A program made the position numbers and the translations under genes. From Euryarchaeota archaeon UBA53 (lineage in GTDB: Archaea > Thermoplasmatota > Poseidoniia > Poseidoniales > Poseidoniaceae), in contig DAZU01000005.1 of assembly GCA_002507425.1 (NCBI GenBank), forward strand, positions 1 through 8,098: a DNA stretch of 8,098 nucleotides, read 5' to 3'. Shown here piece by piece: positions 1 through 6,209 of the stretch; position 1 is the first letter of the stretch; every line of letters begins with the position of its first letter. The notes beneath the pieces are model-generated. The model had not been told where the DNA came from. It did no database searches and worked only from the letters and a program-made list of their open reading frames with translations.

Positions 1-789
1 GAACATCTTGCTAAGATTTGTCTCACCTGCTGCTTGTTGCTGTCCTTGTATGGCTTGCGTGTAGTTAACTGTGGAGGGGTATCCTGGCATGTTGTTGTAA
101 CCGGACATGTTCATAGCTGCAAAGTAAGCATCAAACTGATTGTACCAATTCATACCAATCACAATCGAAGCATTTGCTGCATCCATCGTTTCACCATCGG
201 TATATGCGACGTAGCCACCAGCCATTGTATTTGACACCCATTCAGCAGTTACTTTACCAGCACTAAAAGAAGTCATTTCGTTGTTAATTGCACCAGCGGC
301 AAAACCAGCCTTAGTCAGATCCATTATTCCAGAAATTGCTAATCCTGTTGCACCAACAACCTGTGGCTGGAACGGAATGTTGGTCGTAGTCACTTCAGTA
401 TCGCAAGGTGTTCTAGCATCATCTGCGCATTCGTAAACTTTCGACTCGCTGTAAGTTAGGGTTCCAGCATCTTTGTCAAATTCTATTATTTCCCTCGTGT
501 AGGTTATGTCATAATCAAAAGGTCCAACTTTTTCATAGACAGGGTTTTCCTCTCCAGGGTTTGTTAAATTCCATGCGTAATAACTACGACTTGCAGTACT
601 AGTTGCCCAATCATCTTTTGCCTCTGTACAATCTTTATCTGCACACGCAGAATCTGTTGGGTAAGTCTCAAAATTTTCCTCTACTGCTTCTTCTACTGCC
701 CCAGTTGACATTATTGAAAGCGGAGCGCTTAATACGAGAAGTGCTAATGCAATTCCAATCAGTGTTTTGGTGTTTGATAATAGACTCAT
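1..789 (-). CDS. CD36/LIMP-2-like membrane-anchored surface protein, N-terminal part (runs off left edge)
   Basis: The minus-strand reading frame is open from ATG at 789 to base 1 (263 residues, no stop). Residues 8-27 form a hydrophobic uncleaved anchor or signal (TLIGIALALLVLSAPLSIM). Residues 69-140 carry the pattern of the CD36 family: Y-x-W-N-L-T-N-P-G-E (71-80), YEKVGPFDY (85-93), a Y-x-R-E-x2-x-F stretch (97-104), D-x-G-T-x-x-Y (107-113), VYEC and then VTTTNIPF (133-140). Family members are lipid and lipoprotein receptors with one TM at each end; the C-terminal TM would lie beyond the left edge. Cysteine pairs C49/C54 and C121/C129 and four N-x-S/T sequons (N74, N206, N227, N242) fit an exported ectodomain. 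The homology is judged from memory of family motifs. An in-frame ATG at 816, nine bases after a GGTG, would add nine residues and is a real alternative start. The ligand is unknown; a generic archaeal surface protein with chance similarity is the main alternative. Confidence 0.65.
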   Translation of the reverse strand, partial: MSLLSNTKTLIGIALALLVLSAPLSIMSTGAVEEAVEENFETYPTDSACADKDCTEAKDDWATSTASRSYYAWNLTNPGEENPVYEKVGPFDYDITYTREIIEFDKDAGTLTYSESKVYECADDARTPCDTEVTTTNIPFQPQVVGATGLAISGIMDLTKAGFAAGAINNEMTSFSAGKVTAEWVSNTMAGGYVAYTDGETMDAANASIVIGMNWYNQFDAYFAAMNMSGYNNMPGYPSTVNYTQAIQGQQQAAGETNLSKMF

Positions 790-824
790 AATGGTGTTGT
801 GAAAAACACTAGGCATTAAAGATT

Positions 825-840
825 ACACCGGATTTGGTGT
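825..840 (-). promoter_or_regulatory. Small hairpin in the leader of the CD36-like gene
   Basis: ACACC at 825-829 pairs with GGTGT at 836-840 around a six-base loop. In the minus-strand mRNA the GGTG that could act as Shine-Dalgarno for the ATG at 816 lies inside the 3' arm of this stem. Translational gating is possible but only inferred. A five-base-pair stem can easily arise by chance. Confidence 0.25.
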
Positions 841-881
841 CTAACATCACAGTTGCAGATACATGAATTTCAGCCAGATAG

Positions 882-947
882 TAATGTTATTATTTCTTGA
901 AATGCCGTTTACTTACTTGAAAGTGGTATTGTGAATAATAAACATTA
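882..947. repeat. Imperfect AT-rich inverted repeat in the divergent promoter region
   Basis: TAATGTTATTATT at 882-894 is matched on the opposite strand by AATAATAAACATTA at 934-947, with one extra A and a 39-base spacer. The left arm covers the candidate TATA box of the CD36-like gene. The right arm would look like a TATA box facing pyrG. It may be a symmetrical divergent promoter or a regulator site, or chance in AT-rich DNA. Confidence 0.35.
887..895 (-). promoter_or_regulatory. Candidate TATA box of the CD36-like gene
   Basis: On the minus strand these bases read AAATAATAA, preceded by TTTCAAG. An archaeal start site about 25 bases downstream would fall near 864, leaving a leader of roughly 50-75 bases depending on which ATG is used. 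It is the most TATA-like element upstream of the gene, but the region is AT-rich overall, so the assignment is weak. Confidence 0.3.
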
Positions 948-951
948 GAAT

Positions 952-974
952 TTACACTAAAGGGAGGAGTGTAA
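952..974. repeat. TTACAC...GTGTAA inverted repeat
   Basis: TTACAC (952-957) and GTGTAA (969-974) form a perfect six-base inverted repeat around an eleven-base purine-rich spacer. A third TTACAC copy lies at 823-828. The arrangement could be an operator for a dimeric regulator or a short hairpin; the sequence alone does not decide. Confidence 0.3.
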
Positions 975-1057
975 GAAATCCAATATTTTAGTAAAAAACT
1001 ATCTGAAAAATCTACGCCCACTGTCTGATAAAATAACTAATTTGAAACATTTTAATC

Positions 1058-1067
1058 AAAATAAATA
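1058..1067 (+). promoter_or_regulatory. Candidate TATA box of pyrG
   Basis: AAAATAAATA sits about 60 bases before the pyrG ATG. A start site 25 or so bases downstream would fall near 1089 and give a leader of about 35 bases. No clear Shine-Dalgarno stands at the usual distance from the ATG; the nearest purine run, AGGAA at 1106-1110, is 12 bases away. Confidence 0.35.
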
Positions 1068-1122
1068 GTCTATTCGCGACCCAATGTTGAAATGGGGGAC
1101 GCGACAGGAATAAATCCCGTTG

Positions 1123-2745
1123 ATGAACATGAAGTATGTAGTCGTCTCGGGGGGCGTCCTAAGCGGACTGGGTAAGGGAGTGACCGCTTCAAGTATCGGC
1201 GTTCTACTAAAAAGTGCTGGACTGCGTGTAACAGCAGTGAAGATTGATCCCTATCTTAACAGCGATGCAGGAACTATGTCGCCATTTGAGCATGGCGAGG
1301 TTTTTGTTCTTGATGACGGTGGCGAGGCCGATTTAGATCTTGGAAATTATGAGCGATTTTGCAATCTTAATCTTTTCAGCGATAACAATATTACAACAGG
1401 AAAAATATACTCTGAGGTTATAGAAGCCGAGCGTCGTGGAGACTATTTAGGAAAGACAGTGCAGGTAATCCCTCACGTGACTGATTCTATACAAGACTGG
1501 ATACAAAGGATATCTGCTATACCTGCTGATGGGTCTGGCGAAAAACCAGAAGCATGTGTTATTGAGTTAGGGGGAACTGTTGGTGACATTGAAAGTTCTC
1601 CGTTTTTAGAGGCACTTAGACAATTTCAATTTAGAGTCGGTCGCGAGAACGTATGCTTTGTGCACGTGTCCTTAGTTCCTGTAATGGGTCCAGTTGGCGA
1701 GCAAAAAACGAAACCTACCCAGCACACTGTAAAAGAGCTTAGAGGATTGGGAATAAATCCCGATGTATTGGTTTGTAGAGCCGAAGCACCCTTAGAACAA
1801 GAAACTAGAGAAAAATTAGCAGCATTTTGCCATATTTCGCCCGGTTCAGTTATGAGTGCTCACGATGTATCTAACATATATCGAGTTCCGTTGTTACTAA
1901 GGGACCAGGGAATTTGTGATGCTCTCGGAATTGATTGTAACGCAACAGATATTTTGAGAAAATGGGAAAAGATGGCAGACAGAGTTGATAATTTAGGTCC
2001 GGAAGTGCACATAGCAATGGTTGGAAAATACACTGGCCTAACAGACTCATATCTCTCAGTTATCAAGAGCCTTCAACATGCATCCTATGCCATAAATCGA
2101 ACATTGGTCATCGATTGGATTGAGGCTTGTAACCTCGAGAACGAATCTCATGATGATTGGGACAAATTAAAGTCAGCAGATGGGATATTAGTGCCTGGAG
2201 GTTTCGGTGATAGGGGGATTGAAGGTAAAATACTGGCTGCAAATTACGCCAGAGTAAGCAAAACACCATTCTTGGGAATCTGCTTAGGTCTACAAATTGC
2301 CACGATAGAATTTTGTCGTAATGTATTGGGCCTGCGAGGTGCTAATTCTACTGAATTCGATCCTGACACTCCACACCCTGCCGTAGTATTCATGCCGGAA
2401 ATATCTAAAACACATTTGGGTGGAACGATGAGGCTTGGTAGCAGACCAACTATTTTTCAAGTTGAAGATTGTATGATAAAAAGACTTTATGATGGTAGCT
2501 CAAAAGTTGATGAGAGGCATCGACACAGGTATGAGGTAAATCCAGATTTAATTTCCAGAATAGAAGAGGCTGGATTGGTCTTTGTTGGAAAGGATGAGAC
2601 TGAGCAAAGGTGCGAAATCTTCGAACTAAATGATCATCCATACTATGTCGGAGTACAATATCATCCAGAATTTAAAAGCCGGCCGGAGAAACCTAGCCCT
2701 CCATTCCTCGGATTGTTACTAGCGGCTGATGGTCAAAAAATTTGA
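1123..2745 (+). CDS. pyrG: CTP synthase (glutamine hydrolysing), eukaryote-like sequence
   Basis: This enzyme makes CTP from UTP, ATP and glutamine in the cytoplasm, the last step of pyrimidine nucleotide synthesis. With the ATG at 1123 it has 540 residues and is complete. The N-terminal synthetase domain (about 1-275) has the P-loop GGVLSGLGKG (10-19), the IDPYLNSDAGT and HGEVF UTP/Mg region, and IELGGTVGDIESSPF. The C-terminal class I glutaminase domain (about 300-540) has PGGFGDRG, nucleophile C387 in GICLGLQ, HRHRYEVN, and the catalytic pair H514/E516 in YHPEF. The wording of many blocks (VLDDGGE, LGNYERF, DYLGKTVQ, SRPEKPSPPFLGLL) is that of eukaryotic CTPS/URA7 rather than bacterial PyrG, though the eukaryotic C-terminal tail is absent. 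The ATG at 1129 gives MKYVVVSGG, the N-terminus of yeast URA7 as I recall it, and is an equally good start. A TTG at 1120 is less likely. Transcription is divergent from the CD36-like gene. Confidence 0.97.
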   Translation: MNMKYVVVSGGVLSGLGKGVTASSIGVLLKSAGLRVTAVKIDPYLNSDAGTMSPFEHGEVFVLDDGGEADLDLGNYERFCNLNLFSDNNITTGKIYSEVIEAERRGDYLGKTVQVIPHVTDSIQDWIQRISAIPADGSGEKPEACVIELGGTVGDIESSPFLEALRQFQFRVGRENVCFVHVSLVPVMGPVGEQKTKPTQHTVKELRGLGINPDVLVCRAEAPLEQETREKLAAFCHISPGSVMSAHDVSNIYRVPLLLRDQGICDALGIDCNATDILRKWEKMADRVDNLGPEVHIAMVGKYTGLTDSYLSVIKSLQHASYAINRTLVIDWIEACNLENESHDDWDKLKSADGILVPGGFGDRGIEGKILAANYARVSKTPFLGICLGLQIATIEFCRNVLGLRGANSTEFDPDTPHPAVVFMPEISKTHLGGTMRLGSRPTIFQVEDCMIKRLYDGSSKVDERHRHRYEVNPDLISRIEEAGLVFVGKDETEQRCEIFELNDHPYYVGVQYHPEFKSRPEKPSPPFLGLLLAADGQKI

Positions 2746-2775
2746 TATCCTGTAAGTGATAATTCTTTGACGGCA

Positions 2776-2785
2776 TTATAAATAA
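2776..2785 (+). promoter_or_regulatory. TATA box for the 610-residue membrane protein, probably leaderless mRNA
   Basis: TTATAAATAA lies with its centre about 30 bases before the ATG at 2810. The archaeal TATA-to-start distance of about 25 bases puts transcription initiation within a few bases of that ATG, so the mRNA would have almost no leader. No Shine-Dalgarno is needed or seen. The gene therefore probably has its own promoter despite sitting 64 bases after pyrG. Confidence 0.55.
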
Positions 2786-2809
2786 ATATGAAATTAGTGA
2801 GACAGGACC

Positions 2810-4642
2810 ATGGCCGATGTCGGTTCACCGCTGTCATATTATTGGCGTGCGTCTGGTTCGTTTCTTGGTTATTTTAATTTGCTAGCTATCTTTGGTGTCT
2901 TATCAGCCATCTTTCTAATATTCTTAGCATACCTGATTCTTAAAGCAGGTCCAAAGAAAGCAAAAAACAGATTTATGGCGCTTATGTTAGTTACTGAAGC
3001 CTTGAGATGTGTGACATCTATGTTGTTTTGGGTATATGCATGGCCCGAGGAGATTCTGCATGTGTTAGAGCCGGGAAGAATTGTTTACTACACAATGTCA
3101 TTTCAATTATTTTTACTTTACATGATTGCTGCTACGTTTTACAGCGAAAAGGAATGGTGCAAGAAAGTTAGCGGATTTTTCCGCCTTCACGGTTTATACA
3201 TCCTACCATTATTCTGCTTTGTGTTCATCATATTTACTAGCCAACTTCTAGGTGGAGCTAGCGTTGCTATTGGGGATATAGCTTGGGTATATTGTCCGGA
3301 GGTTGGGGCAGGTTATGGTTCAACTGCATCAGGCGACGACTTACCTTTCGACGTAATTTGTCCGGATACATATGAATCGGTTTATCCTCTAACCTATTCT
3401 AATGTGGCATTAGGTGTACTAGCGAGGGTACTTTTGTTCATACCCCTAATAGGTGCTATTGTTGCAACGGTTGCAATAGGGCGCTCATTGAAAAGAATCA
3501 AGCCCCATGAATCTGGAGATGTTATTGGCGAGGTGCGAGCTGTTCGATTAGGATTCATCGGCAAAACAACATTACAAATCGTTACCACTGTAATATTATT
3601 CGTTATTATTTCAATTTTGGGTGAATCCCCAAGTTTGAGCACAAACCCGTTCAATGCAGATCAAGAAATTCCGATCGTTTTGATTGCTCTTGCTCCCTTA
3701 ATGCCAACGGCAGTTGTGCTAGCAGCACTGTTTGAAGGAATCGTCTTCACGTATGCTGTTGTAAAAAACGAAATGTTTGGAATAGATGAAAGTCTAAGGA
3801 AGACGTTCACGACAACAATCTTTGCAGGAATAGGCGCAGTCTTATTCCTTGTAAGCACCGAATTAATGGAGAATTTGTTTGATAAGGGATGGATAGGAGG
3901 TGTAATAATTGGATTACCTCTTATAATTTTGAGAAAACCAATAATCTCAACTTTAGGAGTGTTCTCGTCCAGATTATTACCAGAATCCCACACCAAAGGT
4001 GAACTTGGTTACTTAGAGATGTATTCCTTGGCTAAAAAAGATGGTAATATAACCATTAATGAGCGTTCAATGTTGAATTTGCAAGCTAAATCATATGGAA
4101 TAAGCGAAGAAAGAAAAGAACATTTAGAAAACTGGTATGATAGCCTTGGACAGGATCAAAAAACACCGGAGGGTTTGGCTGAGAAATATGGCTCTAGTGG
4201 AATAAATATGATGAACGTATTTGGAACAACAGGCGAAGCACCAATAGATGAAAGGGAGATTCAAGAAGCATTCAATATTATGGATACTAATGATGATGAG
4301 GTTATTTCCCCAACCGAGTTCTCCAAATCTCAGGAGGTATCTAAACTCCCAACAGAATCTCAAATTGAATTATTCCAAGAGATTGATCTCAACGAAGATG
4401 GCGTTATTCAATATGATGAATTCAAAACCCAGGCGCAAATAACGGAATCAGAGGTATTATCAAAGAACAATGAGAGTTCATACCTCGAAGCATACCGAAT
4501 TGCTATGGATGACGGTGTTATTTCACCTGATGAGCGAAAGATGTTGCAGTTTCAGGCTAAAGCATTCGGTATATCACAAGAAAGGGTTGAACAAATTGAA
4601 CAAAAATTCAACAGAAATGTTCAGGAAAGCGAAGAAGACTAG
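2810..4642 (+). CDS. Multi-TM sensor-like protein with cytoplasmic EF-hand pair and duplicated helical module
   Basis: No single family covers this 610-residue protein. About nine TM segments are visible, near 21-45, 55-77, 92-110, 129-147, 199-224, 254-271, 287-317, 334-350 and 361-377. The stretch FTYAVVKNEMFGIDESLRKT (313-332) and the TM pair after it resemble the end of the seven-TM sensor region of bacterial and archaeal histidine kinases (typically Y-A-I-x-R-x-x-L-x-D-I-D-x-x-L-R+T), but no kinase follows. By the positive-inside rule the N-terminus is outside and the tail inside. The large outer loop (148-198) has C162 and C184, a possible disulfide. The tail holds two textbook EF-hand loops, D492-E503 (DTNDDEVISPTE) and D526-E537 (DLNEDGVIQYDE), set between two copies of a 41-residue module. 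I infer a calcium-responsive membrane sensor or regulator; the partner and output are unknown. Confidence 0.85.
   Translation: MADVGSPLSYYWRASGSFLGYFNLLAIFGVLSAIFLIFLAYLILKAGPKKAKNRFMALMLVTEALRCVTSMLFWVYAWPEEILHVLEPGRIVYYTMSFQLFLLYMIAATFYSEKEWCKKVSGFFRLHGLYILPLFCFVFIIFTSQLLGGASVAIGDIAWVYCPEVGAGYGSTASGDDLPFDVICPDTYESVYPLTYSNVALGVLARVLLFIPLIGAIVATVAIGRSLKRIKPHESGDVIGEVRAVRLGFIGKTTLQIVTTVILFVIISILGESPSLSTNPFNADQEIPIVLIALAPLMPTAVVLAALFEGIVFTYAVVKNEMFGIDESLRKTFTTTIFAGIGAVLFLVSTELMENLFDKGWIGGVIIGLPLIILRKPIISTLGVFSSRLLPESHTKGELGYLEMYSLAKKDGNITINERSMLNLQAKSYGISEERKEHLENWYDSLGQDQKTPEGLAEKYGSSGINMMNVFGTTGEAPIDEREIQEAFNIMDTNDDEVISPTEFSKSQEVSKLPTESQIELFQEIDLNEDGVIQYDEFKTQAQITESEVLSKNNESSYLEAYRIAMDDGVISPDERKMLQFQAKAFGISQERVEQIEQKFNRNVQESEED
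4007..4600 (+). repeat. Duplicated 41-residue module flanking two EF-hand loops (within the membrane protein gene)
   Basis: Residues 400-440 (bases 4007-4129) and 557-597 (4478-4600) align without gaps at 22 of 41 identical positions. The shared pattern is Y-L-E-x-Y, A-x-x-D-G-x-I, E-R-x-M-L, Q-A-K, G-I-S-x-E-R-x-E. Each copy looks like a compact two- or three-helix unit, reminiscent of TerB-like or EF-hand-derived helical domains; D-G-x-I in both copies resembles half an EF loop. The canonical loops are at 4283-4318 and 4385-4420. The layout, module - EF - EF - module, suggests internal duplication around a calcium-binding core. Confidence 0.8.
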
Positions 4643-4701
4643 TGACTTGAAATTATATCAAAAAAATCTATTTTCCCAGTTACTAAACGGATAAATTCTC
4701 A
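4643..4701. terminator. Convergent junction with T-rich termination signals on both strands
   Basis: The two genes meet tail to tail with only 59 bases between stops. A run of seven A at 4660-4666 gives T7 on the minus strand, about 36 bases past the stop of the hydrolase gene, and TTTT at 4671-4674 follows the plus-strand gene. Archaeal transcription ends at such oligo-T tracts without a hairpin, and none is obvious here. Confidence 0.4.
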
Positions 4702-6183
4702 TCATTCTTCTTCACGGTGCTTACTAATAGCAATCATTGGTATAGCAATCCAAAACAGTCCTACTACCCATGTGTATACCAGAGCATATTCTAAAGCAGG
4801 ATATTCATCTAAGAGCGGTTCAGAACAACTCCAGACCTCTCGCCACCATGGATCGTTCGGTATTTCTTCACCGATTATGAAACTACTACCTAACATTGGT
4901 GTGGCAACAGATAAATTTCTTTCATCCCCCAGTTTTGAAACTAATTCCATGGGTTCGAACCAGTGATGTAGGGCTAATTCATACTTGGAAATATGAATTG
5001 GTAAGATTAGAGATGCGTTTAAGTCTAGACCAGCTTGTATAACCTCCTCTGGAAGCATATGGACCTGTTTCCAAGCAAGGTTGTATTGCCCTGAATCTAG
5101 AAATGCTATATCAAATGGACCATATTTTTGACTAATATTCTTGAATTCGTCCATGTATCCAGTATCACCACTGAAATAGATACTTTTGTCGTGTAATTTG
5201 AAAACCCACGAGCCCCACAAAGTTGCGTGGCTATCTCCTATTCCTCTTCCACTAAAGTGTCTAGACGGAGTGAATGCAACATCCAGATCATCAGATATTG
5301 TAGATTCATCATACCAGTCGAACTCCTCAATATTCTCATCTTCTACGCCCCACTCTAAAAGATGATTTTTTATCCCAAGTGGAACATAAAAACTTGAATC
5401 TTTCAAGCTTTTTACTGTGCTCATGTCCAAGTGATCATAGTGATCATGTGATATGAATACATAATCTATTGGAGGAAGATCATCAATTTCATATGAGTGC
5501 TCATAAGGGAAGGGACTGGGTCCTATGGAAAGTGGACCTGCTCCGGAATTACTGAACACTGGATCAGTGATTAGTGTTAGGTTATTAGAACGCATCAAGA
5601 TAGTAGAGTGCCCAAACCAAGATACACTTATTTCTCCAGCCTCTAAATCGATGACGTCAAATTCCTCGGAGGGCAGATTTTCATTTGGTGTCCTGCAATC
5701 ATCGCTTACCAAATAATCCGTGAAAAGGTCCCATGATGAGACCTCATCAGATTGCAAATCGGTTTGTTCATAATTTTGAAAAATTCCATCGTTGAAATTC
5801 GGAGAATCGTGCGATGTAGGGTTGCCACCGAAGTCATCTGCATAATTTAATGCGACTGTAGCGATTATAACAATAGTTGAGATCAACGTAACTAAAATTA
5901 GTGATAACAACTTAATTTTTCTTATCTTGGTTGGCTTTCTGATTCCATTTTCTTTTCTGGTGAATAACTTAGTTTTCTCCAGTAATTTCACAAAAGCCCA
6001 AAATACGGCAATTATAGCCAAAAATATGTTCAATGACCTAAGGTTATTTCCTTCAAACCACATCACTGTCGAAGATAATATCAGTATATACCCTAACAAA
6101 TTATTTCCTGGGGTGAAGAAAAACCTCCAACGTGTAGATTTTGAACCATTTTTGTTGGCATTATCTAAATCATACTGTGACAT
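4702..6183 (-). CDS. Membrane-anchored metallo-beta-lactamase-fold hydrolase, NAPE-PLD/UlaG-like
   Basis: The protein has 493 residues from the ATG at 6183. Three TM segments lie near the N-terminus (about 28-43, 51-68, 92-114) and one at the C-terminus (about 467-487). The catalytic domain in between (about 180-440) has a full set of zinc ligands in NAPE-PLD order: HDHYDH (H246, H248, D250, H251), H309 in PSRHFSGRG, D340 in GDTGY, and H397 in LPIH. SWFGHSTILM and LITDPVFS precede them. The GQYN-x3-W...HM-x-PEE wording is that of bacterial lactamase-B-2 proteins rather than animal NAPE-PLD. A Lys/Arg-rich loop between TM2 and TM3 points the catalytic domain outside the cell. The only two cysteines, C163 and C453, border that domain and could form a disulfide. 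The substrate is unknown; phospholipid-type phosphodiesters are one guess. A GTG at 6213 gives a four-base overlap with the iron-sulfur gene and ten more residues, and may be the true coupled start. Confidence 0.88.
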   Translation of the reverse strand: MSQYDLDNANKNGSKSTRWRFFFTPGNNLLGYILILSSTVMWFEGNNLRSLNIFLAIIAVFWAFVKLLEKTKLFTRKENGIRKPTKIRKIKLLSLILVTLISTIVIIATVALNYADDFGGNPTSHDSPNFNDGIFQNYEQTDLQSDEVSSWDLFTDYLVSDDCRTPNENLPSEEFDVIDLEAGEISVSWFGHSTILMRSNNLTLITDPVFSNSGAGPLSIGPSPFPYEHSYEIDDLPPIDYVFISHDHYDHLDMSTVKSLKDSSFYVPLGIKNHLLEWGVEDENIEEFDWYDESTISDDLDVAFTPSRHFSGRGIGDSHATLWGSWVFKLHDKSIYFSGDTGYMDEFKNISQKYGPFDIAFLDSGQYNLAWKQVHMLPEEVIQAGLDLNASLILPIHISKYELALHHWFEPMELVSKLGDERNLSVATPMLGSSFIIGEEIPNDPWWREVWSCSEPLLDEYPALEYALVYTWVVGLFWIAIPMIAISKHREEE

Positions 6184-6209
6184 AGTTATTACCAGATATT
6201 TTTGGAAAA

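Larger units (their letters stand above)
790..1122. promoter_or_regulatory. Divergent intergenic region between the CD36-like gene and pyrG
   Basis: This 333-base AT-rich stretch holds no convincing gene or RNA. It must carry the promoters of both flanking, divergently transcribed genes. It contains small inverted repeats (825-840, 882-947, 952-974). TTACAC occurs at 823-828 and 952-957, and its complement at 969-974. AT-rich TATA-like elements face each way. A strong Shine-Dalgarno-like GGGAGGAG at 962-969 is followed only by GTG TAA, so it serves no visible ORF. A nine-codon ORF (1084-1113) lies in frame ahead of pyrG and ends in TAA, so pyrG cannot start further upstream. Confidence 0.6.

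Noticed and set aside
34..791. Plus-strand open frames at 34-234 and 603-791
   Set aside because: They lie opposite the minus-strand CD36-like gene, which is open through the whole stretch and has a signal anchor and a recognisable domain. The plus-strand products have no family features.
1094..1122. G-run in the pyrG leader as a Bacillus-style CTP-sensing reiterative transcription site
   Set aside because: That mechanism needs a GGG start site and a leader terminator. No terminator hairpin is present, and the predicted start is at a different base.
790..1122. tRNA, small RNA or CRISPR in the long intergenic region
   Set aside because: No cloverleaf, TTCGA-like arm, or regularly spaced direct repeats were found. 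The repeats are few and short.
1860..2641. Minus-strand open frames inside pyrG
   Set aside because: They are antisense shadows of a complete, highly conserved enzyme gene.
4248..4694. Plus-strand frames overlapping the EF-hand region
   Set aside because: They are frame-shifted readings of the EF-hand tail, whose own frame has intact motifs to the stop at 4642.
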